The notes below the pieces were generated by a model, which saw nothing but the letters and a program-made list of their open reading frames with translations, was not told the DNA's origin and did not search any database. From assembly GCA_023228885.1 (NCBI GenBank), contig JALOAJ010000013.1, positions 1-64,000 of the forward strand: a stretch of DNA of 64,000 nucleotides, read 5' to 3'. The position numbers and the translations under genes were made by a program. Below are positions 35,692 to 44,081 of this stretch, piece after piece. Origin of the DNA: Bacillota bacterium (GTDB lineage: Bacteria; Bacillota; Clostridia; Monoglobales; Firm-18). How positions within the stretch are numbered: the first letter of the stretch is position 1; every line of letters begins with the position of its first letter.

Positions 35692-37035
35692 TTGTTAAAC
35701 AAAAACGAAGTAAAGCGCGGGATTTCAGGCATGTTAGAGTTTCCCTGCGATGTTGAAAGGTTGGCAAACAAAAACACATTAATAACCGATGCAGGAGACG
35801 AAACCAGCCAAGGCAGCGAAATAATTGAAGTTGATTTATTAGGGAAAGTCGTATGGAGATACGGCGATAACCTTATTTTTGCTCATAGCGCCGAGCGCCT
35901 TGAAAATGGTAACACCCTTATAAGCGACACAACGAATAACAGGGTTATTGAAGTTAATCCAAATGGTGAAATGGTTTTCACATCAGACGGTTGGTCTGAT
36001 GGAACAGGCTTGCTATCTGACGGCACACATCTTCACTACCCCAATGATTGCAAGATGTTGACGGATGGCAGTATGCTGATAACAGACAGAAATAACGACA
36101 GGTGCTTGGTGTGCTCTAAAAAAGGTGTGGTATTGTGGTCGTATGATTTTGAAATCAAACATCCCCACAATTGCAGCATAACCCCGCAGGGAACTTTTTT
36201 AATTGCAGATTCAGACGGAAACAGAATAATTGAGGTAAACAAAGAAAAAGAAATTGTTTGGCAATGCGATAAAGCGGGCGGCAAACAGCTTAATTGGCCG
36301 CGCAGCGCCGTTAGATTAGATGACGGCAACACCTTAATATGCGACTCTCGAAACAGTCGAGTTGTTGAGGTGAATGTGGAAAACGAGCTTGTTTGGGCTT
36401 TTGAAGTATCTTACTTTGCCAACTTTTATAAAGCCGTAAAATTACCATGCGGCAATGTTTTAATATCGGACCAGCAGCATCACCAAGTTTTAGAGGTAGA
36501 TAGGTTTAAAAATATTGTTTGGCAGTTTAGAAATTACAGAAACACCAACACAATACATCAAAGGCTTAAAAACGGGTCGTTTAAACAACGAGGAAACACA
36601 TCTGACGCGCCTCCGGAGGATTGGATATTATTCAATCGCTTTTCGGAAGGGGGCGGCAAAGTTATATGGGATGAAAATGAATCTCCCCGCCCTTGCCCGG
36701 GGTTAGAGTATGACAGAAACGGGGTAGTATACCTGCAACAGATAGTTGCGGTTGAACCGGGACGAACATACAAAATGGCAGGAAAACTAAAAACTCAATT
36801 ATACGATAAAAACAGTTTTGCATACCTGCAAATGGCTTTTTTGGATAACTTGGGCGGCTTGATAGAAGACGCTTCGGTTGCACCGAAAGGAAACATGTTT
36901 GTTGGTGAAAATGATTGGCAGGAAGATGTTTTTGAAGCAACCGCTCCGCAAAATGCATTTGCGGCTGAACTAAGAATAGTTTTGTGCGGCAGAGGAAGAA
37001 TTTTTGCAAAAAGTATAATGCTTTTACAGCTTTAG
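35692..37035 (+). CDS. Cytoplasmic beta-propeller protein with C-terminal CBM-like domain
   Basis: The 447-residue protein opens with about six repeats of NHL/arylsulfotransferase-like propeller blades (about 12-285), each close to LxNGNTLIxDxxNxRVIEVNxxGxxVW. A jelly-roll domain of the CBM4/9 kind follows (about 300-447, with YLQQIVAVEPGRTYKMAGKL). No signal peptide or membrane helix is present, which is odd for a protein with a carbohydrate-binding-like module. The catalytic histidines of PQQ-independent aryl sulfotransferases could not be placed confidently, so enzymatic activity is uncertain. TTG 35692 follows AAGGAG by seven bases. It is the last gene of the operon and ends 13 bases from the convergent regulator. 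Confidence 0.65.
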   Translation: MLNKNEVKRGISGMLEFPCDVERLANKNTLITDAGDETSQGSEIIEVDLLGKVVWRYGDNLIFAHSAERLENGNTLISDTTNNRVIEVNPNGEMVFTSDGWSDGTGLLSDGTHLHYPNDCKMLTDGSMLITDRNNDRCLVCSKKGVVLWSYDFEIKHPHNCSITPQGTFLIADSDGNRIIEVNKEKEIVWQCDKAGGKQLNWPRSAVRLDDGNTLICDSRNSRVVEVNVENELVWAFEVSYFANFYKAVKLPCGNVLISDQQHHQVLEVDRFKNIVWQFRNYRNTNTIHQRLKNGSFKQRGNTSDAPPEDWILFNRFSEGGGKVIWDENESPRPCPGLEYDRNGVVYLQQIVAVEPGRTYKMAGKLKTQLYDKNSFAYLQMAFLDNLGGLIEDASVAPKGNMFVGENDWQEDVFEATAPQNAFAAELRIVLCGRGRIFAKSIMLLQL

Positions 37036-37048
37036 CGTCTGAAATCTG

Positions 37049-39289
37049 TTAGCCGCTATCAACTTCGCTGGGGAGAATTCCATATATCCTTTTATATGCT
37101 CGGCGGAAGGTTTGGGGGCTTGAATACCCCACCTTCTCCGAGATTGTTTTTATGGTGTGGTTGCCCTCTTTAATGAGCTTTGTAGCCTCCGAAATTCTAA
37201 ACTGCTCAAGAATATATGAAAAGGTCTCGCCTGTATATTCCTTTATAAAGCGCGACATATACCCTTCCGACATATTAAAATGCTCCGCAACGGCGGAAAG
37301 GTTTAAAAGTGAATTTGAATAATTATCGCCGATAAACGAAATAATCTGTTCTTTTAGGTCAATGGAAGGTTTTTTCTTTGAATGAGCCATAAAACGGCAC
37401 ATATCTTTGTAAATGTCTACAATTTGCACCCACACGCCTGCGGCATTTTGGTGCCTGTCGATGCTTTCCATGTTTTCGCATAAATATTCTATGCCCATTT
37501 CTTGACGCATATAGGTGCCCGACATAATTTTAAAAAAGGTTCCTATTATTTCGTTTTGCAAATGCTCGCTCATTTTCGAGCTGAGGCTTCTCATTTTATA
37601 ATTCTCGTTATACAGCTCGGCAAACACCTGCGCAACCATGTCCGCCCTGCCGAGCATGGTAAGGTTAATCAACCGGTTTTCAATTTCTCCCGGGTAATAA
37701 TAGAAGCTTTTTTCGCGAAACTGGGCGCGTGAACTAAACCTGATAACGGGCTCATCAGGCTCTATGGAAGAAATGAAACGAGCTTGACCGTAGCATTTGT
37801 ACACCTTTGTGATATCAGTTTCAGCGTTACTCATGCCTGAATAAATAAAAATATTATTATGCCGCAAAAGATGCTCATGAACGCGGTCGCACACCGACTC
37901 CGTCTCGTTTTCAATATTGCTGTTGTCGTGTGAAAAAAGAATGGATAAGGATGAATTTGAATCAAAATACACATAAAGCTTTAAATGCGAAATTTGATAT
38001 AGCGCCTTTTCCACTATAATTTTAGCGGCAAGCAGCTCTTTTTGAGAGGCAATGTCGTCTCCCACATCATAGCCTTTGATAACCATTGAAACAACGCAAT
38101 AGTAGTTGTCTAATATATCCATATTCATGCCGTTTAGCATATTAAGCAGTTCTTCTTCGCTTATAAACTGATTGCCCACAAGCCGCTCAAAGAAGGCGGT
38201 TCGCATAAGCGGCAGCCTTGCTTGAAGCTGACGGCTAAGATTTTGATTGCTTGTCAGCAAGCTTGAAACGGTTCCTTCCGCATCCTTAAGGCTGGGTCGA
38301 TAACCGTGATGGTGGGAAATGTTAAGGGCGTCAAGCAGCCGTATTATGGGGGTGCTGCTGCGGTGCGCTAAAATGTACGACATAACGATGCCCGAAACAA
38401 ACATAAGGGCAATCATTAAAAAGAAAAGACCCTTTGCGCTTTTTTGTACTGCAAAGTAATTTTCCATATTAGTTGATGAAACAAAAATCCAGTCATTGGT
38501 TTGTGAATTTATCACGGAAACAATTTTTTTATCTTTAATAAACGATGTGTCTTCGCCAACATCGGCAAAGCTTTTAAGCCGCTCAAAGGCATTTTCATCC
38601 GATGCGCAAATCATAGTCTTGCTTTTATCAAGTATAATAAAGCTGCCCTCCGCCACCCCGGGACGCATTTGCAGCTTTAGGGTATCTTCTTGAAAATCAA
38701 TACAAATAACGGCTTTGCTTTCCTCTTGAATGCTGTCAAGCGGAACGGTATTAAGACAGCTTAAAGTTTTGTCCGACTCGCCGTATCGTATAAACATATC
38801 AAGATAAGGTCCCGAAAAAAGCTCCGCCCGCCATTGGTCATAACTCATATTATTTCTGACATAGTTGTTATCGTAATATATAAGCGGGTTTTTAAGTATG
38901 CCCTTATCGCTTACAATACAGTCGAAGTTTTTAAAATATATGTATATTTCATTTATGTATCCATTTGTGTGTTTAATATTTTTTAAATACTTGTTTAAAT
39001 CATAATAAAGCTCAAACCCCTGCTGTCCATAAAGGATTTTTTCCAGCGTGCTGTTTTTTCTTATTTGCATAGAGATATTTTTTATATCCCCAAGCCTTGC
39101 TTCCACATTGTTTTTGCTGAGCCTAAGGTTTTCTTCGGAGTTTAGCAGCGCCCGTTCCTGCTCGCGGGAAATAAGCTGGGTGTAAATAGCGAACACAATA
39201 AGAATGGGTATTATAAGAATAGCAAAATAGGACAAAAAGAAGTTTCGGATAATCCCAATTTGCCTATTGTTAAAATTAAACATTGGCAC
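37049..39289 (-). CDS. Membrane-bound AraC-family regulator, YtdP/YesN-like
   Basis: The intact 746-residue regulator has an N-terminal membrane helix (about 13-35), an extracellular sensor domain (about 36-280), a second helix (about 287-308), a HAMP-like and linker region, and an AraC HTH domain in the last 100 residues (LNLSAVAEHFNMSEGYMSRF, then TIKTISEKVGYSSPQTFRRAYKR). In Bacillus, proteins of this layout control rhamnogalacturonan and related genes. It is transcribed divergently from the second permease operon, its likely target. GAAGGTG lies upstream of the ATG. Confidence 0.88.
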   Translation of the reverse strand: MPMFNFNNRQIGIIRNFFLSYFAILIIPILIVFAIYTQLISREQERALLNSEENLRLSKNNVEARLGDIKNISMQIRKNSTLEKILYGQQGFELYYDLNKYLKNIKHTNGYINEIYIYFKNFDCIVSDKGILKNPLIYYDNNYVRNNMSYDQWRAELFSGPYLDMFIRYGESDKTLSCLNTVPLDSIQEESKAVICIDFQEDTLKLQMRPGVAEGSFIILDKSKTMICASDENAFERLKSFADVGEDTSFIKDKKIVSVINSQTNDWIFVSSTNMENYFAVQKSAKGLFFLMIALMFVSGIVMSYILAHRSSTPIIRLLDALNISHHHGYRPSLKDAEGTVSSLLTSNQNLSRQLQARLPLMRTAFFERLVGNQFISEEELLNMLNGMNMDILDNYYCVVSMVIKGYDVGDDIASQKELLAAKIIVEKALYQISHLKLYVYFDSNSSLSILFSHDNSNIENETESVCDRVHEHLLRHNNIFIYSGMSNAETDITKVYKCYGQARFISSIEPDEPVIRFSSRAQFREKSFYYYPGEIENRLINLTMLGRADMVAQVFAELYNENYKMRSLSSKMSEHLQNEIIGTFFKIMSGTYMRQEMGIEYLCENMESIDRHQNAAGVWVQIVDIYKDMCRFMAHSKKKPSIDLKEQIISFIGDNYSNSLLNLSAVAEHFNMSEGYMSRFIKEYTGETFSYILEQFRISEATKLIKEGNHTIKTISEKVGYSSPQTFRRAYKRIYGILPSEVDSG

Positions 39290-39340
39290 ACCTTCATAAT
39301 AATATTACCCTAAAAGCTTAACTAATAGAGCCTACCTAAT

Positions 39341-39369
39341 ATTATAGCCCTACATATTGAAAAGCACAA
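39341..39369 (-). promoter_or_regulatory. Promoter of the intact AraC-type regulator gene
   Basis: On the minus strand TTGTGC (39364-39369) and a perfect TATAAT (39341-39346) are 17 bases apart, giving a leader of about 45 bases. Confidence 0.65.
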
Positions 39370-39398
39370 GGAACAATTAATGACAATTTAGTTAGGCG

Positions 39399-39499
39399 CA
39401 ATTCATCATAAGTGCAACCAACGCCGCAGGCTCTGGGCGTATGGGGGTTATGCCTATTCATACCCAAGGTATTCAAATAACCCCGAAGGTGATGAATTG
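39399..39499 (+). other. Multi-stem inverted-repeat element in the divergent control region
   Basis: A perfect 10-base outer stem CAATTCATCA/TGATGAATTG (39399-39408 with 39490-39499) encloses ACGCC/GGCGT (39421-39425 with 39436-39440), GGGGTTAT/ATAACCCC (39444-39451 with 39477-39484) and, inside the latter, ATACC/GGTAT with a three-base loop (39460-39464 with 39468-39472). As RNA it would form a closed multi-branch fold; as DNA it could be a set of operators. It matches no riboswitch class that I can recall. Confidence 0.5.
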
Positions 39500-39503
39500 T
39501 ATC

Positions 39504-39532
39504 TTTACAGGAGTTGGTGACCATGTTATCCT
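39504..39532 (+). promoter_or_regulatory. Possible promoter of the second permease operon
   Basis: TTTACA (39504-39509) and TATCCT (39527-39532) have 17-base spacing, giving a leader of about 30 bases. The -10 box is a 4/6 match, so this is tentative. If correct, the structured element at 39399-39499 lies upstream as DNA and is not transcribed from it. Confidence 0.4.
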
Positions 39533-39566
39533 AAAATTGTACAATATCTACGAAAAGAGGTTGTGT

Positions 39567-40541
39567 ATGAGGCTGGTCACGCGACTACATTTAAACGGCA
39601 ATCGCACTTCAAAACAAAAACATGACGCACCCAAAACAGCCGGGTTTATGCGCTATGTAAAAAAGCATCCGGTTCTTTACTGCCTGCTTATTGTTCCGCT
39701 GCTATATTTAATCGTGTTTAAATATGTACCCATGTATGGGCTGATAATCTCGTTTATGGATTTTAACCCTGTGGATGGATTTTTGGGCAGCAAATGGATA
39801 GGTTTCGAGAACTTTGCAAGGTTTTTTTCATCTCCCGTATTTAACCGACTTATCGTTAATACGGTGGGGATAAGCGTTTACCAACTATTGGCGGGCTTTC
39901 CCATTCCGATTATACTTGCATTGTCTATCAACGAAACAAAGCAAAAGTGGGCGCGAAAAAGCGCGCAGATGATTACATACGCCCCCCACTTCATTTCAAC
40001 AGTTGTTATGGTTGGCATACTCAACCAAATGCTTTCGCCACATAACGGCGTTGCGAACAAGCTGGTTGAGTTGCTGGGTTTTCCCGCTGTAAATTTTATG
40101 GGCAAGCCCGAATATTTTAAAAGCATTTTCGTATGGTCGGGAATATGGCAGAACATGGGGTATTCCTCAATTATTTATATCGCCGCGCTTACAAGCATTG
40201 ACCCGGGCATTCAGGAAGCGGCGGTGGTGGACGGCGCTTCAAAAATCAAAAGAATTTTTTATATTGATTTGCCGGGCATTATGCCTACTGCAATTATATT
40301 GCTTATAGTGAATGCGGGTCAAATAATGAATGTGGGGTTTGAAAAAGCCTATTTAATGCAAAACCCCATGAACATGAGAACATCTGAAATCATATCAACC
40401 TATGTGTACCAGGTTGGGCTTCGCAATGGCGATTTTGGATATTCAACGGCGGTTGGGCTTTTTAATTCTATTGTTAATTTGGTTCTTATGCTAACGGTAA
40501 ACAAGATAGCGGGCAAAACAAGCGAAACAAGCTTGTTCTGA
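39567..40541 (+). CDS. Oligosaccharide ABC transporter permease, LplB type (second importer)
   Basis: A 324-residue CUT1 membrane subunit paralogous to the permease at 15632-16585. It has about six membrane helices, a PxFN/GFENFARFF periplasmic motif and an EAA loop (IQEAAVVDGASKIKRIFYI). ATG 39567 is chosen because AGAGG is six bases upstream; the longer open frame from 39441 encodes an unlikely 42-residue extension across the structured control region. It is followed by its partner permease after 16 bases. Confidence 0.88.
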   Translation: MRLVTRLHLNGNRTSKQKHDAPKTAGFMRYVKKHPVLYCLLIVPLLYLIVFKYVPMYGLIISFMDFNPVDGFLGSKWIGFENFARFFSSPVFNRLIVNTVGISVYQLLAGFPIPIILALSINETKQKWARKSAQMITYAPHFISTVVMVGILNQMLSPHNGVANKLVELLGFPAVNFMGKPEYFKSIFVWSGIWQNMGYSSIIYIAALTSIDPGIQEAAVVDGASKIKRIFYIDLPGIMPTAIILLIVNAGQIMNVGFEKAYLMQNPMNMRTSEIISTYVYQVGLRNGDFGYSTAVGLFNSIVNLVLMLTVNKIAGKTSETSLF

Positions 40542-40557
40542 CGGAATGGAGGGAGCT

Positions 40558-41451
40558 ATGAAATACCAAATAAGGCAATCCAAGGCAGATACGGTATTTG
40601 GAGTTATAAATGCGGCGCTTTTGGGCTTTGTAATTTTGATTGTGCTATATCCATTGGTTTTTATATTAAGCGCTTCTTTTAGCGACCCTGTTGCGGTAAT
40701 GTCCGGCAGGGTGTGGTTGTGGCCGATTAGCCCAACCTTAAAAGGATATTCCGCAGTTTTTAGTAATAACTCAATAGTTGCCAGCTATATTAACTCAATT
40801 ATATATACCGTGGCAGGAACTTTGGTCAATGTGTGCGTAACAATAATGGCGGCGTATCCGCTAAGCAGGAAGGAGCTTTACGGCAGAAATGTGTTCATGT
40901 TTCTTTTTTCATTCACAATGCTTTTTTCCGGCGGAATGATTCCTTCATATCTGCTGGTGAGGGGCTTAAAGCTTATTGACACAAGATGGGCGCTTATTAT
41001 ACCGGTTGCCCTTGGGGTGTGGGATTTGATTATTACAAGAACATACTTGCAATCCAATATCCCGCAAGAGCTATACGAGGCCGCCGAAATAGACGGTGCA
41101 GGCGATTTTCGGGTTCTTGTCCAAATTGTTCTTCCGCTTTCGACACCCATTTTGGCGGTTATCACTTTATTTTATGCAATAAGGCATTGGAACAGTTATT
41201 TTGATGCCCTGCTGTATTTAAAAAGCATGAGGCTGTTTCCGCTTCAACTTACGCTTAGAAACATTTTAATTTTAAACACCGTAGATTTAAGCATGCTTAC
41301 AGATGTTGAGGAAATTGCCCAAAGGCAGGGAATAGCCGAGCTGTTGAAGTATTCGCTTATTGTCGTTGCCAGCGCTCCGGTGTTGCTCATTTATCCTTTC
41401 GTGCAAAAATATTTTATAAAAGGAATCATGATAGGTTCATTAAAGGGGTGA
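40558..41451 (+). CDS. Oligosaccharide ABC transporter permease, LplC/YtcP type (second importer)
   Basis: A 297-residue second membrane subunit with an EAA loop (LYEAAEIDGAGDFRVLVQI) and the C-terminal FIKGIMIGSLKG ending typical of the YtcP/LplC branch. ATG 40558 is preferred over ATG 40546, because the GGAGG ribosome binding site (40548-40552) lies between them. No binding-protein gene follows in this operon; the lipoprotein at 58114-59742 is the probable partner. The 3' end overlaps the ribosome binding region of the giant SLH protein gene. Confidence 0.88.
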   Translation: MKYQIRQSKADTVFGVINAALLGFVILIVLYPLVFILSASFSDPVAVMSGRVWLWPISPTLKGYSAVFSNNSIVASYINSIIYTVAGTLVNVCVTIMAAYPLSRKELYGRNVFMFLFSFTMLFSGGMIPSYLLVRGLKLIDTRWALIIPVALGVWDLIITRTYLQSNIPQELYEAAEIDGAGDFRVLVQIVLPLSTPILAVITLFYAIRHWNSYFDALLYLKSMRLFPLQLTLRNILILNTVDLSMLTDVEEIAQRQGIAELLKYSLIVVASAPVLLIYPFVQKYFIKGIMIGSLKG

Positions 41452-41456
41452 AAAGG

Positions 41457-44069
41457 TTGTTAAAAAAGTTACTTGCATTATTAATAATTGTTACTGTTAC
41501 GATGATGTCTGCGGCTTTGCTTACTTATGCGGTTTCGGAAGACGCACCCAAGACAGCGGATGACCGTGCATTTAATTTGCTTGTGGGACTTGGTGTTTTG
41601 AGCGCCGACAAAGTTGGGGAAAAGGCTGTAACCAGAGGCGAGTTTACCGCAATGCTGATGGATTTGTTTTATCCGGATTTAAGCGCAACCGTCAAGGTAG
41701 ATGATTTTTATTATGATGTGGAGCCTGCTAACTCGCTTGCTTCCAAAATTGCGCTTGCAACGCAAATCGGTGTTGTAAACAGCTATGGAAACGGGCTGTT
41801 TTATCCGAACAGAACGGTTACTCAAATAGAGGCAATCAAAATGGTGGTTTCCTTGTTGGGTCTGCGTGAGCTGGCAATAGCCCGCGGGGATTTTCCCATG
41901 GGTTACAGCATGGTCGCCGCCCAGCAGGGCATTACAGCAGGAATAAAGATAGTTTTTGAACAAGCAATGGATTATTACGGTATTTCAAAGTTGGTGCTTA
42001 ATGCGCTAAACTCCAAGGCGTTTGAGCAAAGTATAAAATCCGAAGGCATTACATACCAATATTTGCCCGACACGACATTCATGGAAAAGCTTTTGGAGAT
42101 TACAGTAATACCGGGAACTGTGACTGCCGCAGGAGGCTTGACGCTAAGCCGCGAACTTAATTTAAAGCCGGGCGAAATAGAGTTGGATGGAAACCGCTAC
42201 AAATATTCAAAGGCTTTTGAAGCTTTTGATATTGTGGGTGAATATGTTAACGCCTATGTTGAAATGACCGAGCGTGATGAGATAATTTATATTGAAAAAT
42301 CAGCGCGAGGCGAAGAAAGTTTGGTTGTTTTTGATACAGATATTGTTTCGTCATCCAAGGGCTTGTTTTCCTATATATCCGAAGATGGGGTGAGAAGCGT
42401 CACATACCCGCAAGACTCTGCCGTGATATATAATGGGCGCTATTTTGGTTCGGTTTTTGAAAATAAATGCACCGATGAGATATTAAATCCAACAACCGGA
42501 TACTTTTCGTTAAAGGATTCCGATGGAAACGGAACATACGACACCGTGTTCATTTTTTCATATGAATCTGCAATTGTAGAGAGCGTTGAGCGAAATAACG
42601 AGCGAATCAACCTTAAAGATGAAATTAACGGAGAAAAGCAGCTAAGCGTGCCGGAAAGTGAAAATAAGCAAATATATATTACAAGGAACGGTAAATCGGC
42701 GGTGTTAAAGGATTTGGCTGCAAATGATTCAATATTGGTGGCAATAAGCGACACCGATGAACAACGCTGTCTTTTCATCGATGCGAGCAATGCCAATGTT
42801 AAAGGCGTTGTAAGCGAATATTCTAATGAAAGCCTTATATTAAGCGAAAAAGAGTATTATATAAGCCCTATTTTTAATTTTAGCTCTTTGAAACCGGGAG
42901 AAGCTGTTACAATTACGCTTGACGCTTTTGGTAAAGCCGCATTCGCATCCTATGGGCAGACAGATATGGTAAACTACGGATATTTGCGTGCAATGGCTAT
43001 TGAAAACGCGCTTTCCGAAGAACTTCGCATGAGCGTGTTTACAACGGATGCAAAGTTTACCACATTTACCTGCACAAGCAAAGTAAACCTCAACGGCGAA
43101 TCGGTAAAAAGCAAGGACTTGCCGATGGTTTTGGCGGTTAATCAATTAATTGTGTATGAGGAAGACGAAAACGGCAAAATAAGGGCCATTCAAGAGCCTA
43201 CCATTACGAATAATCCTAATTGCTACGACCCCAACAACTTTTCAATTGATTATCGGGGTTCGGGCGAAAGATTTTATCAAAATATGCTTGCCGAGCGGTT
43301 TTTTGTAAGCGATGCCACCGGCATATTTATCATTCCAACCGATAAAAGCCAACTTGATTTATATGCTTACGGCAATAAAAACCTTCTTGTAAAACAAGAA
43401 AAGGTATATGGACCTATGACATTTTATGATGTGGACGAAACCAGAACAGCAAAAATTGTTATGTTTGAACAAGGCTCGGCAGACCAAGAGATAATTGATG
43501 AAAATGAAAGATGCCTTATTATCAGTAAAATTACAACCGCATTGGATGATGAAATGACACCGCGGTTTCTGATAAAAGGTTTTCGTGAAGGAAAGGAATT
43601 TTCCGCATTCTTATTCAAGGATGATGTCAAGGATATTTCAATCGACAAAACTTATAGTGATGAGGCAGGGCTTCTTGCCGCCAAGCTTCGTCCGGGGGAT
43701 GTAATACAGCCCTCTCTTAGCTCAAAAGGGGAAATTGTTTCGTTTAGGCTTGTGTTCAGAAATAAGGCAATGCCCTTTTACGAGGCATGCAACGGCAATG
43801 TTGACCCTGTAAAAACGCACGCAAAGCTTTATCTTTCGCTTGCAAGGGTTACTGCCGTAAACAGCTCGATGTTGGCGTTCAACCCAAATGTTAATCAGAA
43901 CAATTATTCACTTATAAGACCCGTAAAGCTTAGCGGTGTAGGGATTTACAGATATGATTCGTTGCTTGACACCGTTTATAAAGCGGCTGCAGATGAAATT
44001 TCAGTAGGCGATACTGTTTTCATCAGAATTAATTGGCAGGTAGGGCATGAAATTTTAATTATAGATTAA
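41457..44069 (+). CDS. Giant SLH protein with repeated beta modules (second)
   Basis: This 870-residue secreted protein has unknown function. Signal peptide (about 1-26), SLH repeats (about 30-190, with TRGEFTAMLMDLF and ANSLASKIALATQIGVVNSYG motifs), then about 670 residues of beta-rich sequence with recurring modules such as KGVVSEYSNESLILSEKEYY followed by LKPGEAVTITLD. The C-terminus ISVGDTVFIRINWQVGHEILII parallels that of the 1114-residue protein in the first operon. TTG 41457 is preferred, since AAAGGGG (41442-41448) is eight bases upstream; GTG 41448 overlaps that site. One such protein accompanies each importer operon, which suggests a surface function paired with uptake. Confidence 0.7.
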   Translation: MLKKLLALLIIVTVTMMSAALLTYAVSEDAPKTADDRAFNLLVGLGVLSADKVGEKAVTRGEFTAMLMDLFYPDLSATVKVDDFYYDVEPANSLASKIALATQIGVVNSYGNGLFYPNRTVTQIEAIKMVVSLLGLRELAIARGDFPMGYSMVAAQQGITAGIKIVFEQAMDYYGISKLVLNALNSKAFEQSIKSEGITYQYLPDTTFMEKLLEITVIPGTVTAAGGLTLSRELNLKPGEIELDGNRYKYSKAFEAFDIVGEYVNAYVEMTERDEIIYIEKSARGEESLVVFDTDIVSSSKGLFSYISEDGVRSVTYPQDSAVIYNGRYFGSVFENKCTDEILNPTTGYFSLKDSDGNGTYDTVFIFSYESAIVESVERNNERINLKDEINGEKQLSVPESENKQIYITRNGKSAVLKDLAANDSILVAISDTDEQRCLFIDASNANVKGVVSEYSNESLILSEKEYYISPIFNFSSLKPGEAVTITLDAFGKAAFASYGQTDMVNYGYLRAMAIENALSEELRMSVFTTDAKFTTFTCTSKVNLNGESVKSKDLPMVLAVNQLIVYEEDENGKIRAIQEPTITNNPNCYDPNNFSIDYRGSGERFYQNMLAERFFVSDATGIFIIPTDKSQLDLYAYGNKNLLVKQEKVYGPMTFYDVDETRTAKIVMFEQGSADQEIIDENERCLIISKITTALDDEMTPRFLIKGFREGKEFSAFLFKDDVKDISIDKTYSDEAGLLAAKLRPGDVIQPSLSSKGEIVSFRLVFRNKAMPFYEACNGNVDPVKTHAKLYLSLARVTAVNSSMLAFNPNVNQNNYSLIRPVKLSGVGIYRYDSLLDTVYKAAADEISVGDTVFIRINWQVGHEILIID

Positions 44070-44081
44070 GGAGGCAGTCCG

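Noticed and set aside
39441..39566. A 42-codon N-terminal extension of the LplB-type permease
   Set aside because: It runs through the inverted-repeat element, has no ribosome binding site and is unlike permease N-termini; ATG 39567 has a good AGAGG site.
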